From Bradyrhizobium sp. sBnM-33 (GTDB lineage: Bacteria > Pseudomonadota > Alphaproteobacteria > Rhizobiales > Xanthobacteraceae), in NCBI RefSeq assembly GCF_032917945.1, contig NZ_CP136624.1, positions 9,099,001-9,163,000 of the forward strand: DNA of 64,000 nucleotides, in the 5' to 3' direction. The notes under the pieces were generated by a model. It worked only from the letters and a program-made list of their open reading frames with translations. It searched no databases and was not told the origin of the DNA. The first letter of the stretch is position 1; each line of letters opens with the position of its first letter. Shown piece after piece: positions 1-9,789 of this stretch. The translations under genes were made by a program, and so were the position numbers.

Positions 1-342
1 GACGCTCTTCACCGGAACAAAGCGCATCGTCGGCCGGCCCACTGCCTCGCAGACACCTTCCGCATCCCGGCCGTCGTTCTTGTTGCGCTTGACGTAGGGC
101 TTCACATAGGCCGGCGGCATCAGTCGCACCTCATGGCCATAGCGCCTGATCACCCGGGCCCAATGATGTGCGCTCCCGCAAGCCTCCATGCCAACCAGGC
201 ACGGTGGCAACCCCGCAAAGAACTTCTCTACGGCAGCCCGCCTGAGCTGCCGCCTCAGCACAACCCTTCCCGATGCATCAATCCCGTGAACCTGAAACAC
301 GTTCTTAGCCAGATCCAACCCAATCGTGCTAATCTTCGTCAT
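1..342 (-). CDS. IS110-family transposase, N-terminal part (runs off the window)
   Basis: Reading leftwards from an ATG at 342, the frame stays open to the window edge (114 codons) and begins MTKISTIGLDLAKNVFQVHG, the typical start of IS110/IS1111 transposases. The first acidic residue of the DEDD catalytic set is visible (GLDLAK), then the GMEACGSAHHWAR block with its Glu, and the conserved KPYVKRNKNDGRDAEGV segment. IS110 enzymes are RNase H-like (RuvC-like) recombinases guided by a bridge RNA. Only the catalytic N-terminal third is here, so whether the copy is intact cannot be judged. The sequence just upstream, 343-419, is probably the element's non-coding end. Family assignment is firm; the copy's activity is unknown. 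Confidence 0.9.
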   Translation of the reverse strand, partial: MTKISTIGLDLAKNVFQVHGIDASGRVVLRRQLRRAAVEKFFAGLPPCLVGMEACGSAHHWARVIRRYGHEVRLMPPAYVKPYVKRNKNDGRDAEGVCEAVGRPTMRFVPVKSV

Positions 343-419
343 GGACGGTCCCCTTGTCTGGTTCGACTCAGCATCGCCAGTCTGGCACATCGATGCCGTT
401 CGGGGGCCGTCCACCCCAT

Positions 420-500
420 CATTGCGAGGAGCGAAGCGACGAAGCAATCCATTGCTCGGTATGCGGCACCATGGATTGCTTCGCTTCGCTCGCAATGACG
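420..500. repeat. Dispersed palindromic repeat
   Basis: Two arms form an imperfect inverted repeat: cattgcgagg...caatccat on the left (420-452) and atggattgct...caatgacg on the right (471-500), separated by about 18 nt. The core attgcgag/gaagcaatcc pattern is a palindromic repeat I recognise from many Bradyrhizobium intergenic regions. It sits between the IS110 end and the SDR stop codon, where it could also form a transcription-ending hairpin. Confidence 0.7.
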
Positions 501-501
501 G

Positions 502-1344
502 CTACCCCGCGCCCTGATCGAACGCCTTCTTCAGCGTGACATAGCCCTGCTGCTGCTGGCTCCAATTGCGGCCGCCGGTCATGGCGCCGTCGACTACCAG
601 ATCGTGGCCGTTGATGAAGGAGGATTCGTCGCTGGCCAGAAACACCGCGGCGTGCGCGATATCCTCGGGCAGACCGGCGCGCGGGATCGGCTGCGCGGCC
701 TTGTAGACCTCGCGCATCACGGCCGAGGTCTTTTCGGCGGCCTCCACCGGCAGGCCGAGCGCTTTGCCGAAAATGCCGGTGGCGATCGCGCCGGGCGAAA
801 TCGAATTGACGCGGATGTTGGCTTCGCCGAGTTCCATCGCCACGCATTTGGTAAGATGGATGACGGCGGCCTTCGCCGCGCTATAGACCATCGACGACGA
901 AAAGCCGGCGAGGCGGCCGGCAATGCTGCCGTTGTTGATGATGCTGCCGGAACCTTGCTTACGCATATGCGGCGCCGCATGCTTCATGCCGAGCATCACG
1001 CTGCGCACCAGCGTCGCCATTGCGGCGTCAAACCGCTCGACTTCGAGGCCTTCGATGCCGCCGGTCTGCGCCGGGCCGCCGGCATTGTTGAATAGGCAAT
1101 CGATGCGGCCGAATTTCTCCACCGCAAGCCCGATCAGCGCGCTCATCTGTTCTTCCACCGTGACGTCGGTCTGGCGGAAGATGCAGTTGGCGCCGAGCTT
1201 ATTGGCCAGCGCCTCGCCCTCCGGCACGCGCCGCCCGGCGATGACGATTTTTGCGCCCTCGGCGACGAATAGCTCCGCGCTATGCAACCCGATGCCGCTC
1301 GTGGCGCCGGTGATCACCGCTACCTTGCCGTCCAGCCGTCCCAT
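502..1344 (-). CDS. SDR family oxidoreductase
   Basis: A 280-residue classical short-chain dehydrogenase/reductase. The NAD(P)-binding motif TGATSGIG lies at residues 12-19, NNAG at 86-89, a catalytic Ser in the SIIN-NGSIAG block, and the catalytic YSAAK near residue 156. The C-terminal substrate loop ends GGRNWSQQQQ. Length is normal. The frame is open for 113 more codons upstream, but MGRLDGKVAVITG is the typical family start and has a ggggg ribosome site a few bases before it, so the ATG at 1344 is preferred. The substrate cannot be read from sequence; related enzymes oxidise or reduce alcohols, ketones and cyclohexanol-type compounds. Monocistronic by context. Confidence 0.88.
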   Translation of the reverse strand: MGRLDGKVAVITGATSGIGLHSAELFVAEGAKIVIAGRRVPEGEALANKLGANCIFRQTDVTVEEQMSALIGLAVEKFGRIDCLFNNAGGPAQTGGIEGLEVERFDAAMATLVRSVMLGMKHAAPHMRKQGSGSIINNGSIAGRLAGFSSSMVYSAAKAAVIHLTKCVAMELGEANIRVNSISPGAIATGIFGKALGLPVEAAEKTSAVMREVYKAAQPIPRAGLPEDIAHAAVFLASDESSFINGHDLVVDGAMTGGRNWSQQQQGYVTLKKAFDQGAG

Positions 1345-1531
1345 GTTGTTACCCCCGTCAAATTCGTTCACAGCAATATTCCCGCCCCTCGCGGACAAGG
1401 CAAGCGAGCTTGTTCCATCGCGACCACCCGGCGCTCGGCTGGCTTTGCTGCCTTGGTCGCCACGAAATCCCCGATTTTCGGCGTGATCGGCCATATTTTG
1501 GATGCGCTGATCACGTGAAGTGACAGTCCTG

Positions 1532-2494
1532 ATGAAGAAGTTGATCGACGAGCTCAGGAACGGCTGGCAGGGAATCTCCCAGCCCTCCCTGCTTTCCAGC
1601 ACGGTGTTCGCGACCGGCTGTCTCGTCTTGTCGACGATCGCCCGGTGGGGTGTCGCCCAGATTCGTCCGGACGTATTCTTCACGCCTTATTTTCCAGCCG
1701 TGTTCCTGGCCGCCGCCGTCGGCGGTGCCCGGATCGGGATCGCCACGGCAATCGCGGGAGGCGCGCTCGGCGTCCTCGTCAATTTCGGCAGTGCCACGGC
1801 CGATTCCGCACGGTTTGCGCTGCTAGTGATGTTCTGGGCTGTTTGCGGTTTCGCCATCTGGGGCGTTGAGCATTACCGGAGGATTGTTGCTAAACAACGT
1901 GAGGATTCCAAGCGGCTTGCCCAGGAAGAGGAATATCGCAAGCTCCTGGTCGAGGAGTTGCAGCACCGGCTCAAGAACAAGACGTCAACGATCCACGCTG
2001 TGCTGCACCAGGTCCTGCAGGACCAGCCGCAGATCTGGAGCAGCATCGACCACCGCCTCCGCGCACTATCGGCGACCGACGATTTGATCGCGCGGCTGGA
2101 CGGCAGCGGTTGCGACATCAAGGACATGCTGCGTTCCGAGCTCGGGCCCTACGGCCACGTCCGGTTCAATTTGAACGGCGATGCCCTGTTTCTGCCGGCC
2201 AAACTGGCGGTCAGCCTGGCGCTGATCTTCCACGAGCTGGCCACCAATGCGGGCAAGTACGGCGCATTTTCTTCGGCCCGCGGGCTGCTGCAAGTGTCGT
2301 GGTCGGTGTCGGACGATCGCCTCAACCTCACCTGGGATGAAACCGAAGGTCCCGTGATCGAAAGCGTCGGCCCGCCGGGCTTCGGCACCAAGCTGTTGCA
2401 AGCGGCACTGCGCGCGTTCGACGGCAAGACCGAGATCAGCTTCCTGAAGACCGGCGTGCATTGCACGATGCAATGCAAGATCCCGGCGAGCTAG
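1532..2494 (+). CDS. HWE/HisKA_2-type sensor histidine kinase
   Basis: About 320 residues. The N-terminal third has three hydrophobic stretches (LLSSTVFATGCLVLS, PAVFLAAAVGGARIG, FALLVMFWAVCGFAIW) and resembles the DUF4118-like membrane sensor module. A short coiled linker (AKQREDSKRLAQEEEYRKLL) leads to the dimerisation box EELQHRLKNKTSTIHAV, in which the His is the predicted phospho-acceptor. The ATPase half has the N-box HELATNAGKYGAFS, the W-x-E motif (LTWDETEGP) and a GFGTKLL G-box. The HELATNA and HRLKN signatures are those of HWE kinases, common in rhizobia. No response regulator is adjacent, so it is an orphan. A GTG at 1520, four codons upstream, is an alternative start; neither has a strong ribosome site. 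Confidence 0.85.
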   Translation: MKKLIDELRNGWQGISQPSLLSSTVFATGCLVLSTIARWGVAQIRPDVFFTPYFPAVFLAAAVGGARIGIATAIAGGALGVLVNFGSATADSARFALLVMFWAVCGFAIWGVEHYRRIVAKQREDSKRLAQEEEYRKLLVEELQHRLKNKTSTIHAVLHQVLQDQPQIWSSIDHRLRALSATDDLIARLDGSGCDIKDMLRSELGPYGHVRFNLNGDALFLPAKLAVSLALIFHELATNAGKYGAFSSARGLLQVSWSVSDDRLNLTWDETEGPVIESVGPPGFGTKLLQAALRAFDGKTEISFLKTGVHCTMQCKIPAS

Positions 2495-2702
2495 GCACGA
2501 CAGCGCCCGCTATTCTCGTTCTGAAGCATCTTTTCTCGAAACAGATCTCTGCCGCTTTGAGTGACCCTCTCGCTTCGCGTTGACACTCTGTTAATGACGA
2601 TCGAGCCCGGGGCCGTTCGGAATCGCTGACTCCTACGGTTGTTGCGGCTTTTCAGAAGTCCGCTTAACCAATACTACAAGGGACTTTGCCAAGCTCCGCG
2701 GC

Positions 2703-4478
2703 ATGCAGGGTCCCTACAAGCACGACTTTCCGGCGCCGGCGACGCAGGCCGTCAACGAAAGCGCACTCGAATCCGAACTGAACATCCTGAGAGACATCAT
2801 CAGGCTGCTTCCGACTGGCGTGACAGTTCAGGACGAGAGCGGTGAGTTCGTGCTGGTGAACGACGCCGCGGCGGCCGCGCTGCAGATGGCCACCGCCGCA
2901 CCGGAGGCCTCGCACCTGAACGATCGCCGCGAAACCTGCCTCGAATTGCTGCGTTCCGGTCGCCCGGCGGTGCTGGAAGAATCCATTGCCGGAAGCCAAA
3001 CCAAGCAGGTATTCCTGACCTCGCATCGGCCGGTTCGGATCGCCGAGCGCAATCTGCTGATCTCGAGCTCGACCGACATTTCCGAACAGAAGGCGTTCGA
3101 GGAACATCTGTTCCGCTCCGCCTACTACGACGAACTGACCGGGCTGCCGACGCGGCGCGTGATCGAACATCGCGTCAACAGTCTCTTGAAGTACGACAAC
3201 GGACAGGGCCTTTTTGCATTGGCCTTTCTCGACGTCGATAATTTCAAGCACATCAACGACTACTACGGACATTCGGTCGGCGACGCGCTGCTGGCGGAGA
3301 TCGCCAAGCGGGTGGGACTTGATTTGCGCGATTCCGATATTCTGTCGCGGATCAGCGGCGACGAGTTCGTGTTGCTGCTCAACCCGGTTCAGAGCGAGAG
3401 CGAGGTCGCCGAATTCATCCGCTTCATCCTGCAGCGGCTGAAAGCGCCGTTCTTCATCGACCAATCTGAAATCTTCGCCTCGACCTCGATAGGCGTCAGC
3501 CTCTACCCCGAGCACGGGCGCAGCTATGAGGAGTTGCGTCAGAACGCCGATATCGCGATGTACCGCGTCAAGAACGGCAGCAAGGGCGCCGCCGCGTTCT
3601 TCGACGCCAGCATGGAACGCGAAGCCCTGGCGCGGATGAAAGTCGAGCAGGCGCTGCGGGTGGCGATCCTGGAAAAACGCTTTTGCTGCGCTTTCCAGCC
3701 CAAGGTCGACATCCGGACCCAGGAGCTCATGGGCGTCGAGGCGCTGGTGCGACTGCGCGACGACGAGGGGGTGATTCAAGCCCCCAGCACCTTCATCAAT
3801 CTTGCCACCGAACTCGGCTTGATCGACGAACTGACTCACCTGGTGCTGGCCGAGATCGTCAAATCGATCGACCTGATCAACGAGAACTTCGGCCCCGACA
3901 CCACGATCAGCATGAACGTCGCGGCCAAACAGGCCGGCAATCTCGAATTCATGCGCTCGTTCGCCCAGGCGATCGAAGCCACCGGATTTCCAAAGCGCTT
4001 CATGATCGAGGTGACGGAAGACGCCTTCGTGACCAAGACGCACTTCCAGGACGAGATCCTGCCGATCTTCCGCAAGCTCGGCGTCAAGATCTCGATCGAC
4101 GATTTCGGCATCGGCTATTCGTCGCTGTCGGCGTTGGCCGACATTACCGCCGACGAGATCAAGATCGACCGCTCCTTCATCACCGATATCCATAAGCGTC
4201 CGCGCAGCCAAGGCATCTTGCGGGCAATCGAATCCTTGAGCGAAGCGCTCGGCATGACCGTGATCGCCGAAGGGCTCGAGACTTTCGAGGAACTGGCCTA
4301 TCTGCAGGCAGCGACCAAGATCCGCTACGCCCAGGGTTATTACTTCTCAAAGCCGATCTTCCTGGAGGACCTCAAGCTGACGACCCCGCGCGCCAGCGAG
4401 GCGCGCGCCAGCCAGGCCAGCCGGCCGGCACAGGAAAACCGCCCCACCTATTCGCGCGCCGGCGGCTATCGCCGTTAG
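2703..4478 (+). CDS. PAS-GGDEF-EAL cyclic-di-GMP protein
   Basis: A 591-residue cytoplasmic protein. A PAS domain (about 15-130) is followed by a diguanylate cyclase domain whose active-site loop reads SGDEF (about 218-222), then an EAL phosphodiesterase domain with the EALVRL motif near 346, the Mg-binding DDFGIGYSSL block near 465 and EGLETFEEL near 520. Both catalytic halves keep their hallmark residues, the first Gly of GGDEF being replaced by Ser, a change compatible with activity in some family members. No transmembrane segment is seen, so its input is probably through the PAS domain. It lies downstream of the HWE kinase on the same strand, separated by 208 bp, so co-transcription is uncertain. 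Confidence 0.9.
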   Translation: MQGPYKHDFPAPATQAVNESALESELNILRDIIRLLPTGVTVQDESGEFVLVNDAAAAALQMATAAPEASHLNDRRETCLELLRSGRPAVLEESIAGSQTKQVFLTSHRPVRIAERNLLISSSTDISEQKAFEEHLFRSAYYDELTGLPTRRVIEHRVNSLLKYDNGQGLFALAFLDVDNFKHINDYYGHSVGDALLAEIAKRVGLDLRDSDILSRISGDEFVLLLNPVQSESEVAEFIRFILQRLKAPFFIDQSEIFASTSIGVSLYPEHGRSYEELRQNADIAMYRVKNGSKGAAAFFDASMEREALARMKVEQALRVAILEKRFCCAFQPKVDIRTQELMGVEALVRLRDDEGVIQAPSTFINLATELGLIDELTHLVLAEIVKSIDLINENFGPDTTISMNVAAKQAGNLEFMRSFAQAIEATGFPKRFMIEVTEDAFVTKTHFQDEILPIFRKLGVKISIDDFGIGYSSLSALADITADEIKIDRSFITDIHKRPRSQGILRAIESLSEALGMTVIAEGLETFEELAYLQAATKIRYAQGYYFSKPIFLEDLKLTTPRASEARASQASRPAQENRPTYSRAGGYRR

Positions 4479-4579
4479 AGCGTTTTCCAGCGAAGTGGAC
4501 ACCGGTTCGCGTCAAGAAAACGCGTCAAGACAAAAACCTAGAGCCCGGTTCTGATTCAATCAGAACCGAAAAGGCTCTA
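4479..4579. repeat. Rhizobial dispersed repeat with perfect hairpin
   Basis: Directly after the stop codon comes the motif gagcgttttccagcgaag, then gcgtcaagaaaacgcgtca, then agagccc with a perfect 11-nt inverted repeat (cggttctgatt / aatcagaaccg, 4546-4568) and ggctctag, which pairs with ctagagcc. I recognise this arrangement from numerous Bradyrhizobium intergenic spacers. It may act as a transcript end between the two GGDEF-EAL genes. Confidence 0.65.
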
Positions 4580-4687
4580 GACCCCGCGATTGCGCCCGAA
4601 GAACACTCGATTAAGGCTTAGGTAACCGGATTTCCTAACGGCTTATGAGATGCGCGCATCGTACGCATGTTCCCGGGAGAAGGGAGA

Positions 4688-7600
4688 ATGCGCGATCTGT
4701 TTCACCATCTGCGAGGCATGAAGGCCCGGACCGCGGCCGCCGGACGGCACGTTACCGCAACGATCCGGGGCCCGGTGTTGTGGCTGACCCTTTGCGGCGG
4801 CTTGCTGGTCGCTGCGATTTTCGTCGGTACCATCATGATGGCCGGCGAGTTCCGTGAGCGCGCGCTCGTCAACAGCGAGCGCGAGCTGGAGAACACCGTT
4901 CGTCTGCTCGCCCGCCATTTCGACCAGCAGTTCGAGGACTCCGACACGCTCGCCGACGACGTGATCTCCCGACTGCAGATTTCCGGCATCGGCTCGGAGA
5001 AGGAGTTCCGACAACGCGTCGCGAGCGCGGAAGCGCACGAGATCATGAGATCGAAGGCGGGCGTCCTGTCATACCTCGGCGACATCTCGATCTTCGATTC
5101 CAATGGGGATATGATCAACTGGTCGCGGCCGCTGCCCGCGCCCAAGCTCAACATCTCCGAGCGGGCCTATTTCAAGAGCTTCAAATTCGATTCGCGGTCA
5201 CCCTCTATTCTGGCCGAGTCGGTTCGAAGCTATCTCACGGGCAACCTGAATTCCGTCATTGCCCATCGATTGAAGGGCGAAGACGGCATCTTCCTCGGCG
5301 TGATGACGCGGCGCATCAACCCTGCCAATTACGAAAAATTCTTCGCTTCCGTCGCGCTCGGAACCGGCGCCGCCATTTCGATGTTTCATGCCGACGGCAC
5401 TTTGCTGGCCCGCTATCCGCGTGTCGACGCACTGATCGGCCAGAATTTTTCGAACGCGCCGCTGCTGCAGCGCGTGCGGGAAAGCGGCAGCGCGCAGACG
5501 CTGCGCGTGCAAAGTCCAATCGACCAGACCGCCAGGCTGGGATCTGCGGCTCCGCTCGCGCATTACTCGGGCGTGGTGGTCGCGACCAACACGGTCGCCG
5601 CCGCACTCGCCGACTGGCAGGAGCAAACCAGATTCCTGCTCATCGCGGCAACGTTGTCCGCTGCGGTGATCGCCCTGATCCTGTTCCTGATCATCCGGCA
5701 GATCACCCGGCAGAGCCGCGAAGCGCAGCAGCGGCTGGAAACGGAACGCGGCCGGCTCGATACCGCCCTGAACAACATGATTCAGGGTCTTGCGACGTTC
5801 GACGCCACGGCTCGCCTCGTCACCTTCAACGAGCGCTACATCGACATGCACAACCTGTCGGCCGACGTGGTCAAGCCCGGCTGTCATCTTCGCGACCTGA
5901 TGCAGCATCGCAAGGATCGCGGCTCGTTCGATGGCGACATCGATGAGTTCTGCCAATCGGTCGTGCAGAACATCGCGCGCGGCCAGGCGGGCCAAAGCGT
6001 CATCCAATGCGCCGACGGGCGCACATTCTTGACGGTGAGAAAGCCGCTTGCGGATGGCGGGTGGGTCGCCACCATGGAAGACATCACCGAGCGGCGCAAC
6101 CTCGAGCAGGAGCGCGACCGCAACTACGCCTTCCTCAGCCAGATCATCGATCACATCCCCTCCCAGATCACTGTGAAGGACGTGCACGACCGGCGCTATC
6201 TTCTGGTCAACCGCGTGGCGGAAGCCCAGTTCGGCATTTCGCGCGACCTGATCATCGGCAGGACGGCCTCCGACATCTTTCCGCAAGCTGCCGCCGAGAT
6301 CATCGCGGCCGATGAAGAGAATACGCTGCAATCTCCCGACGGCCTGTTCAAGGACGAGCACGTCTGGGAAACTCAGGGGATGGGCCCGCGCTACGTCACC
6401 TCCAAACGGCTCGGAATCCGTAACTCGGCGGGCCAGGCGCATTACATCATCAACGTGGTCGACGACGTTACCGAGCGCCGGCTTGCCAACGAGAAGATCG
6501 CGCATCTGGCGCATTACGATGCGCTGACCGATCTTCCGAACCGGGTGCTGTTCCGCGAGCAGATCGAGCGCGAGCTTCGCAAGGCCATAGGCGGCGACCG
6601 ATTCGCACTGCTCTACATCGACATCGACGAATTCAAGGGCATCAACGACTCGCTCGGGCACCATGTCGGCGACGAACTTCTGAAGGCGGTCGCAGCCTGC
6701 CTCAAGGACTGCATCAAGCCGGGCGATCTGATCGCCCGTCTCGGCGGCGACGAATTCGCTGTGATCCAGACCGCGATCGGCAGCCGCACCGAGGTCGAGG
6801 AATTCGTGGCCCGCGTTTACGAGGCGCTACGGCAGCCCTATCGGTGCCTCGGCCATCATCTCTCGACCGATGCCAGCATCGGCATCGCGCTCGCGCCGGA
6901 GGACGGCACTGAACTCGACCAGTTGATCAAGCATGCCGACCTTGCCATGTACGCCGCCAAGGCCGAGGGACGCCGCACCCATCGCTTCTTTGAGCCCTCC
7001 ATGGATGCGCGCGCCCAGGCGCGGCTCACGATGGAGCAGGATCTGCGACAGGCATTGGCCGACGGTGGCTTCGAAATTCACTACCAGCCGCTGCTCGATC
7101 TCGCGAGCGGCGAGGTGACGGGCTGCGAGGCGCTATTGCGCTGGCGGCATCCCGAACGCGGCATGGTCTCTCCGGCCGAATTCATCCCGATTGCCGAAGA
7201 CACCGGCCTGATTAACGAACTCGGCGACTGGGTCATGCAGACCGCCTGCACCGAGGCGGCCGGCTGGCCATCCCGGGTCCGGCTCGCCGTCAACGTTTCT
7301 CCGATCCAATTGAAGTCGCCGACGCTGGCGCTGCGGATCACCGGCGCGCTGGCCGCTTCCGGACTGCCGCCCGACCGGCTCGAGATCGAAATCACCGAGG
7401 CGGTGCTGATCCATGACGACGAAACCGCGCTCGCCATCCTGCATCAGCTTCGCGCCATCGGCGTGCGCATCGCGCTCGACGATTTCGGCACTGGCTTCTC
7501 CTCGCTGAGCTATCTGAAGCGATTCCCGTTCGACAAGATCAAGATCGACCGCTGTTTCGTCAGCGACATCGAGGTCGACGGCTCAGCGGCGATCGTGCAG

Positions 7601-7795
7601 GCGGTGGTGAACATTGCAGCCGCTCGCAACATGACCACGACGGCGGAAGGCGTCGAGACCGAGCAGCAGCGCGAGATGCTGCGCGAGCTCGGCTGCACCC
7701 AGATGCAGGGCTATCTGTTCAGCGCACCGAAGCCGGCGGCTGAGGCTAGACGATTGCTGGGTGCGCGATTGGAGCCCGCGACGGCTGTCGCCTGA
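4688..7795 (+). CDS. Membrane-bound cache-PAS-PAS-GGDEF-EAL protein
   Basis: About 1035 residues. A first membrane helix (about 35-57, VLWLTLCGGLLVAAIFVGTI) precedes a periplasmic double-cache-like sensor (about 60-310) with the RAYFKSFK...SVIAHRL pattern. A second helix (FLLIAATLSAAVIALILFLI, near 320-340) leads to two PAS domains (about 355-465 and 475-595). The GGDEF domain has an intact GGDEF (about 687), and the EAL domain has CEALLRW near 812, DDFGTGFSSL near 930 and EGVETEQQ near 978. It should sense a small extracellular ligand and make or break cyclic-di-GMP. The ATG at 4688 is chosen because gggagaaggg lies just upstream; an in-frame ATG at 4667 lacks this. Its last 85 bp overlap the convergent patatin gene. 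Confidence 0.9.
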   Translation: MRDLFHHLRGMKARTAAAGRHVTATIRGPVLWLTLCGGLLVAAIFVGTIMMAGEFRERALVNSERELENTVRLLARHFDQQFEDSDTLADDVISRLQISGIGSEKEFRQRVASAEAHEIMRSKAGVLSYLGDISIFDSNGDMINWSRPLPAPKLNISERAYFKSFKFDSRSPSILAESVRSYLTGNLNSVIAHRLKGEDGIFLGVMTRRINPANYEKFFASVALGTGAAISMFHADGTLLARYPRVDALIGQNFSNAPLLQRVRESGSAQTLRVQSPIDQTARLGSAAPLAHYSGVVVATNTVAAALADWQEQTRFLLIAATLSAAVIALILFLIIRQITRQSREAQQRLETERGRLDTALNNMIQGLATFDATARLVTFNERYIDMHNLSADVVKPGCHLRDLMQHRKDRGSFDGDIDEFCQSVVQNIARGQAGQSVIQCADGRTFLTVRKPLADGGWVATMEDITERRNLEQERDRNYAFLSQIIDHIPSQITVKDVHDRRYLLVNRVAEAQFGISRDLIIGRTASDIFPQAAAEIIAADEENTLQSPDGLFKDEHVWETQGMGPRYVTSKRLGIRNSAGQAHYIINVVDDVTERRLANEKIAHLAHYDALTDLPNRVLFREQIERELRKAIGGDRFALLYIDIDEFKGINDSLGHHVGDELLKAVAACLKDCIKPGDLIARLGGDEFAVIQTAIGSRTEVEEFVARVYEALRQPYRCLGHHLSTDASIGIALAPEDGTELDQLIKHADLAMYAAKAEGRRTHRFFEPSMDARAQARLTMEQDLRQALADGGFEIHYQPLLDLASGEVTGCEALLRWRHPERGMVSPAEFIPIAEDTGLINELGDWVMQTACTEAAGWPSRVRLAVNVSPIQLKSPTLALRITGALAASGLPPDRLEIEITEAVLIHDDETALAILHQLRAIGVRIALDDFGTGFSSLSYLKRFPFDKIKIDRCFVSDIEVDGSAAIVQAVVNIAAARNMTTTAEGVETEQQREMLRELGCTQMQGYLFSAPKPAAEARRLLGARLEPATAVA

Positions 7796-9645
7796 CGCCG
7801 TTCCAGCGCGCCGGTATCGAGAATGGCTGCGATCGCCGAGCTGCCACCCGCCTCCAGCGCCGCAATGGCCTCCTTGGCCCAGAGGTAGGAGGCTTCAAAG
7901 ATTTCCGTGTGGCGATCGAAATCCGTCACATCGATCTCGAGCGGAAGCGGCGGCCGCATCACCGTATCAAATGGCCCGACCGGCAACATATCGTAGCGCT
8001 GGTGCGCCACCAGGCTCCGCCACAAAACGTTCACCGCGCTCGGTGCCTCAGGAAGCAACTTCTTGCGGAACGGCGTCAGCATGGCGGCGATCAATTCCAG
8101 CCGTCCCGGCAGCGATTCATAGTCGACATCGAACATCTCCGCCGCCGGCTCGCCAAAATGCACGACGAGATTGGGGCCGCTCTTGAGCTGGTGCATCGAC
8201 GCCAGCGGCACATTGTCGATCAGACATCCATCGACCAGCATCGCGCCTTCCTTCGTGTAGAACGGCGGCAACAGCCCGGGGATGGCACTCGATGCGCGGA
8301 CCGCCTGCCAAAGCGGCCCCGTGCGGATCAGCTCGAGATTGTGGGTCGAAAGGTTGGTGGCGACGGCCGCGAACGGCCGCCAGCAATCCTCGATCCGGCA
8401 GTCAGGACCGTATTGACTGGCAAGCGCCCGATCGAACGCCTTGTGATCCAACAGCGCATAGCGCGGCCAGGTCGGCCGCCGAAAGCTTCGGCTCGTGACG
8501 AATATTTCATGCGTGCCGCGCTCGAGATGCTCGGCTTCGAGATTTTTGGCGAAGCCAGCCACCATGGCGGAGCCGACGCTGGTGCCGACGAAGATATCGA
8601 ATATTACGCCGCGCTCGCGAAAGGCCTTGTAGATGCCGACATGTGCGGTTCCAAAACTGCCGCCGCCGGCAGCGACGAAGCCGACGGCGCGGCCGCATAG
8701 AAAGCGAATCAGGCTGTCGATATCGACCTGGTCTTCGAGTGCGACATGGTGATGCATGAAGGCCGGCAGCCGGGCGAGCCACGCCGCGGTGCCGGAGACC
8801 TCGCCGCTTCGCCGGTCATGGATGCGAACGAGGCGCCGCGCCGAGATCGAATGAACCTCGCAGGCGACAGCCTCGATTTCCGTCAATGCCGCCGCGGGCG
8901 CATCCCCGCGACAGGCGAACACCACCATGTCGGCCTGACGGATCGCCTTGCGCGCCCACGGCGACGCCTCGCGGCCGCCGAGATAGACCACCAGCGGCGC
9001 GGTATGTTCGAGCTTGTTGAGCCATTCGGTGACGTCATGCGCATCGAGCGCGCGCCCGGGAAACATCGCATGCAAACGCGCGGCGTCGACGATCTCGGCA
9101 TGGATCGCGGCCAGCCCCTCGCGCATCCGGCGATCGAAGGCGCCCGGCAGCGGCTCCAATCCGCCGTCGATCAGCGCCACTGTTCGTGCTTTCGGCGAAG
9201 TGGGAAACGGCGCAATGCGCGCGGTCTCCTTGGCGAACCGCCGTGCCAGCGCCGCGAGCAGCGCCTCGACGATGGCGGGTGCCTCCTCGACGAGCTTCTG
9301 ATAGGCCGGACGCGTCAACGCCAGCACGCTGGTGTCGCGGATGGCGATCACATCGGCCGTGCGCGGGACGTTACCGAAGAAGCCGATCTCGCCGACCAGT
9401 TCGCCGGCGCGAAGCTCGGCGATCGGTTCGAGATAGCCGGTCTTGCGCACCGCGAGTGCGCCGTGCAGCACCAGAAAAAGCGAGTCCGACGGCCCGCCTT
9501 GCGCGACCAGCATTTGTCCACGCACCAGATCCTGGCGGACCATGGCGTTGAGTGCCTTGAGCCGCTGTTCGGAACTGAGCGTTCGAAACAGCGCGAAGTC
9601 CTCCAACGCAGAGCTCCACGCCAGTACCGAACTCGACCCATTCAT
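7711..9645 (-). CDS. Cyclic-nucleotide-binding patatin-like phospholipase (NTE/RssA type)
   Basis: 644 residues. The N-terminal 130 residues form a cyclic-nucleotide-binding (Crp-like) domain with the phosphate-binding-cassette region AELRAGELVGEIGFFGN-PRTADV. A middle region (about 150-315) resembles the connecting domain of bacterial NTE homologues. The patatin domain has the glycine-rich oxyanion loop VAAGGGSFGTAHVGI (about 325), the nucleophile elbow GTSVGS (about 353) and the dyad aspartate in LVDGCLIDNVP (about 471). The fold is that of neuropathy-target-esterase-like serine lysophospholipases whose lipase is gated by a nucleotide domain. All catalytic residues are present. The start follows the family; the gene is convergent with, and overlaps, the upstream signalling gene. 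Confidence 0.9.
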   Translation of the reverse strand: MNGSSSVLAWSSALEDFALFRTLSSEQRLKALNAMVRQDLVRGQMLVAQGGPSDSLFLVLHGALAVRKTGYLEPIAELRAGELVGEIGFFGNVPRTADVIAIRDTSVLALTRPAYQKLVEEAPAIVEALLAALARRFAKETARIAPFPTSPKARTVALIDGGLEPLPGAFDRRMREGLAAIHAEIVDAARLHAMFPGRALDAHDVTEWLNKLEHTAPLVVYLGGREASPWARKAIRQADMVVFACRGDAPAAALTEIEAVACEVHSISARRLVRIHDRRSGEVSGTAAWLARLPAFMHHHVALEDQVDIDSLIRFLCGRAVGFVAAGGGSFGTAHVGIYKAFRERGVIFDIFVGTSVGSAMVAGFAKNLEAEHLERGTHEIFVTSRSFRRPTWPRYALLDHKAFDRALASQYGPDCRIEDCWRPFAAVATNLSTHNLELIRTGPLWQAVRASSAIPGLLPPFYTKEGAMLVDGCLIDNVPLASMHQLKSGPNLVVHFGEPAAEMFDVDYESLPGRLELIAAMLTPFRKKLLPEAPSAVNVLWRSLVAHQRYDMLPVGPFDTVMRPPLPLEIDVTDFDRHTEIFEASYLWAKEAIAALEAGGSSAIAAILDTGALERRQATAVAGSNRAPSNRLASAAGFGALNR

Positions 9646-9789
9646 TTGGCGGTACCCGGTTGAATTCGCAGCCCGACTCTAGCGCCGCCCACACGGCACC
9701 GCGAGTGATATAAAAGCCAGCGAGCGCACCGCAGCATTTGGCCCAACGGCGGATGCACTGCAGCATGAACGCTGCAAACCGCTGCCGCT

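Noticed and set aside
1345..1683. N-terminal extension of the SDR protein
   Set aside because: The extra 113 residues resemble no SDR and lack a ribosome site; the ATG at 1344 fits the family.
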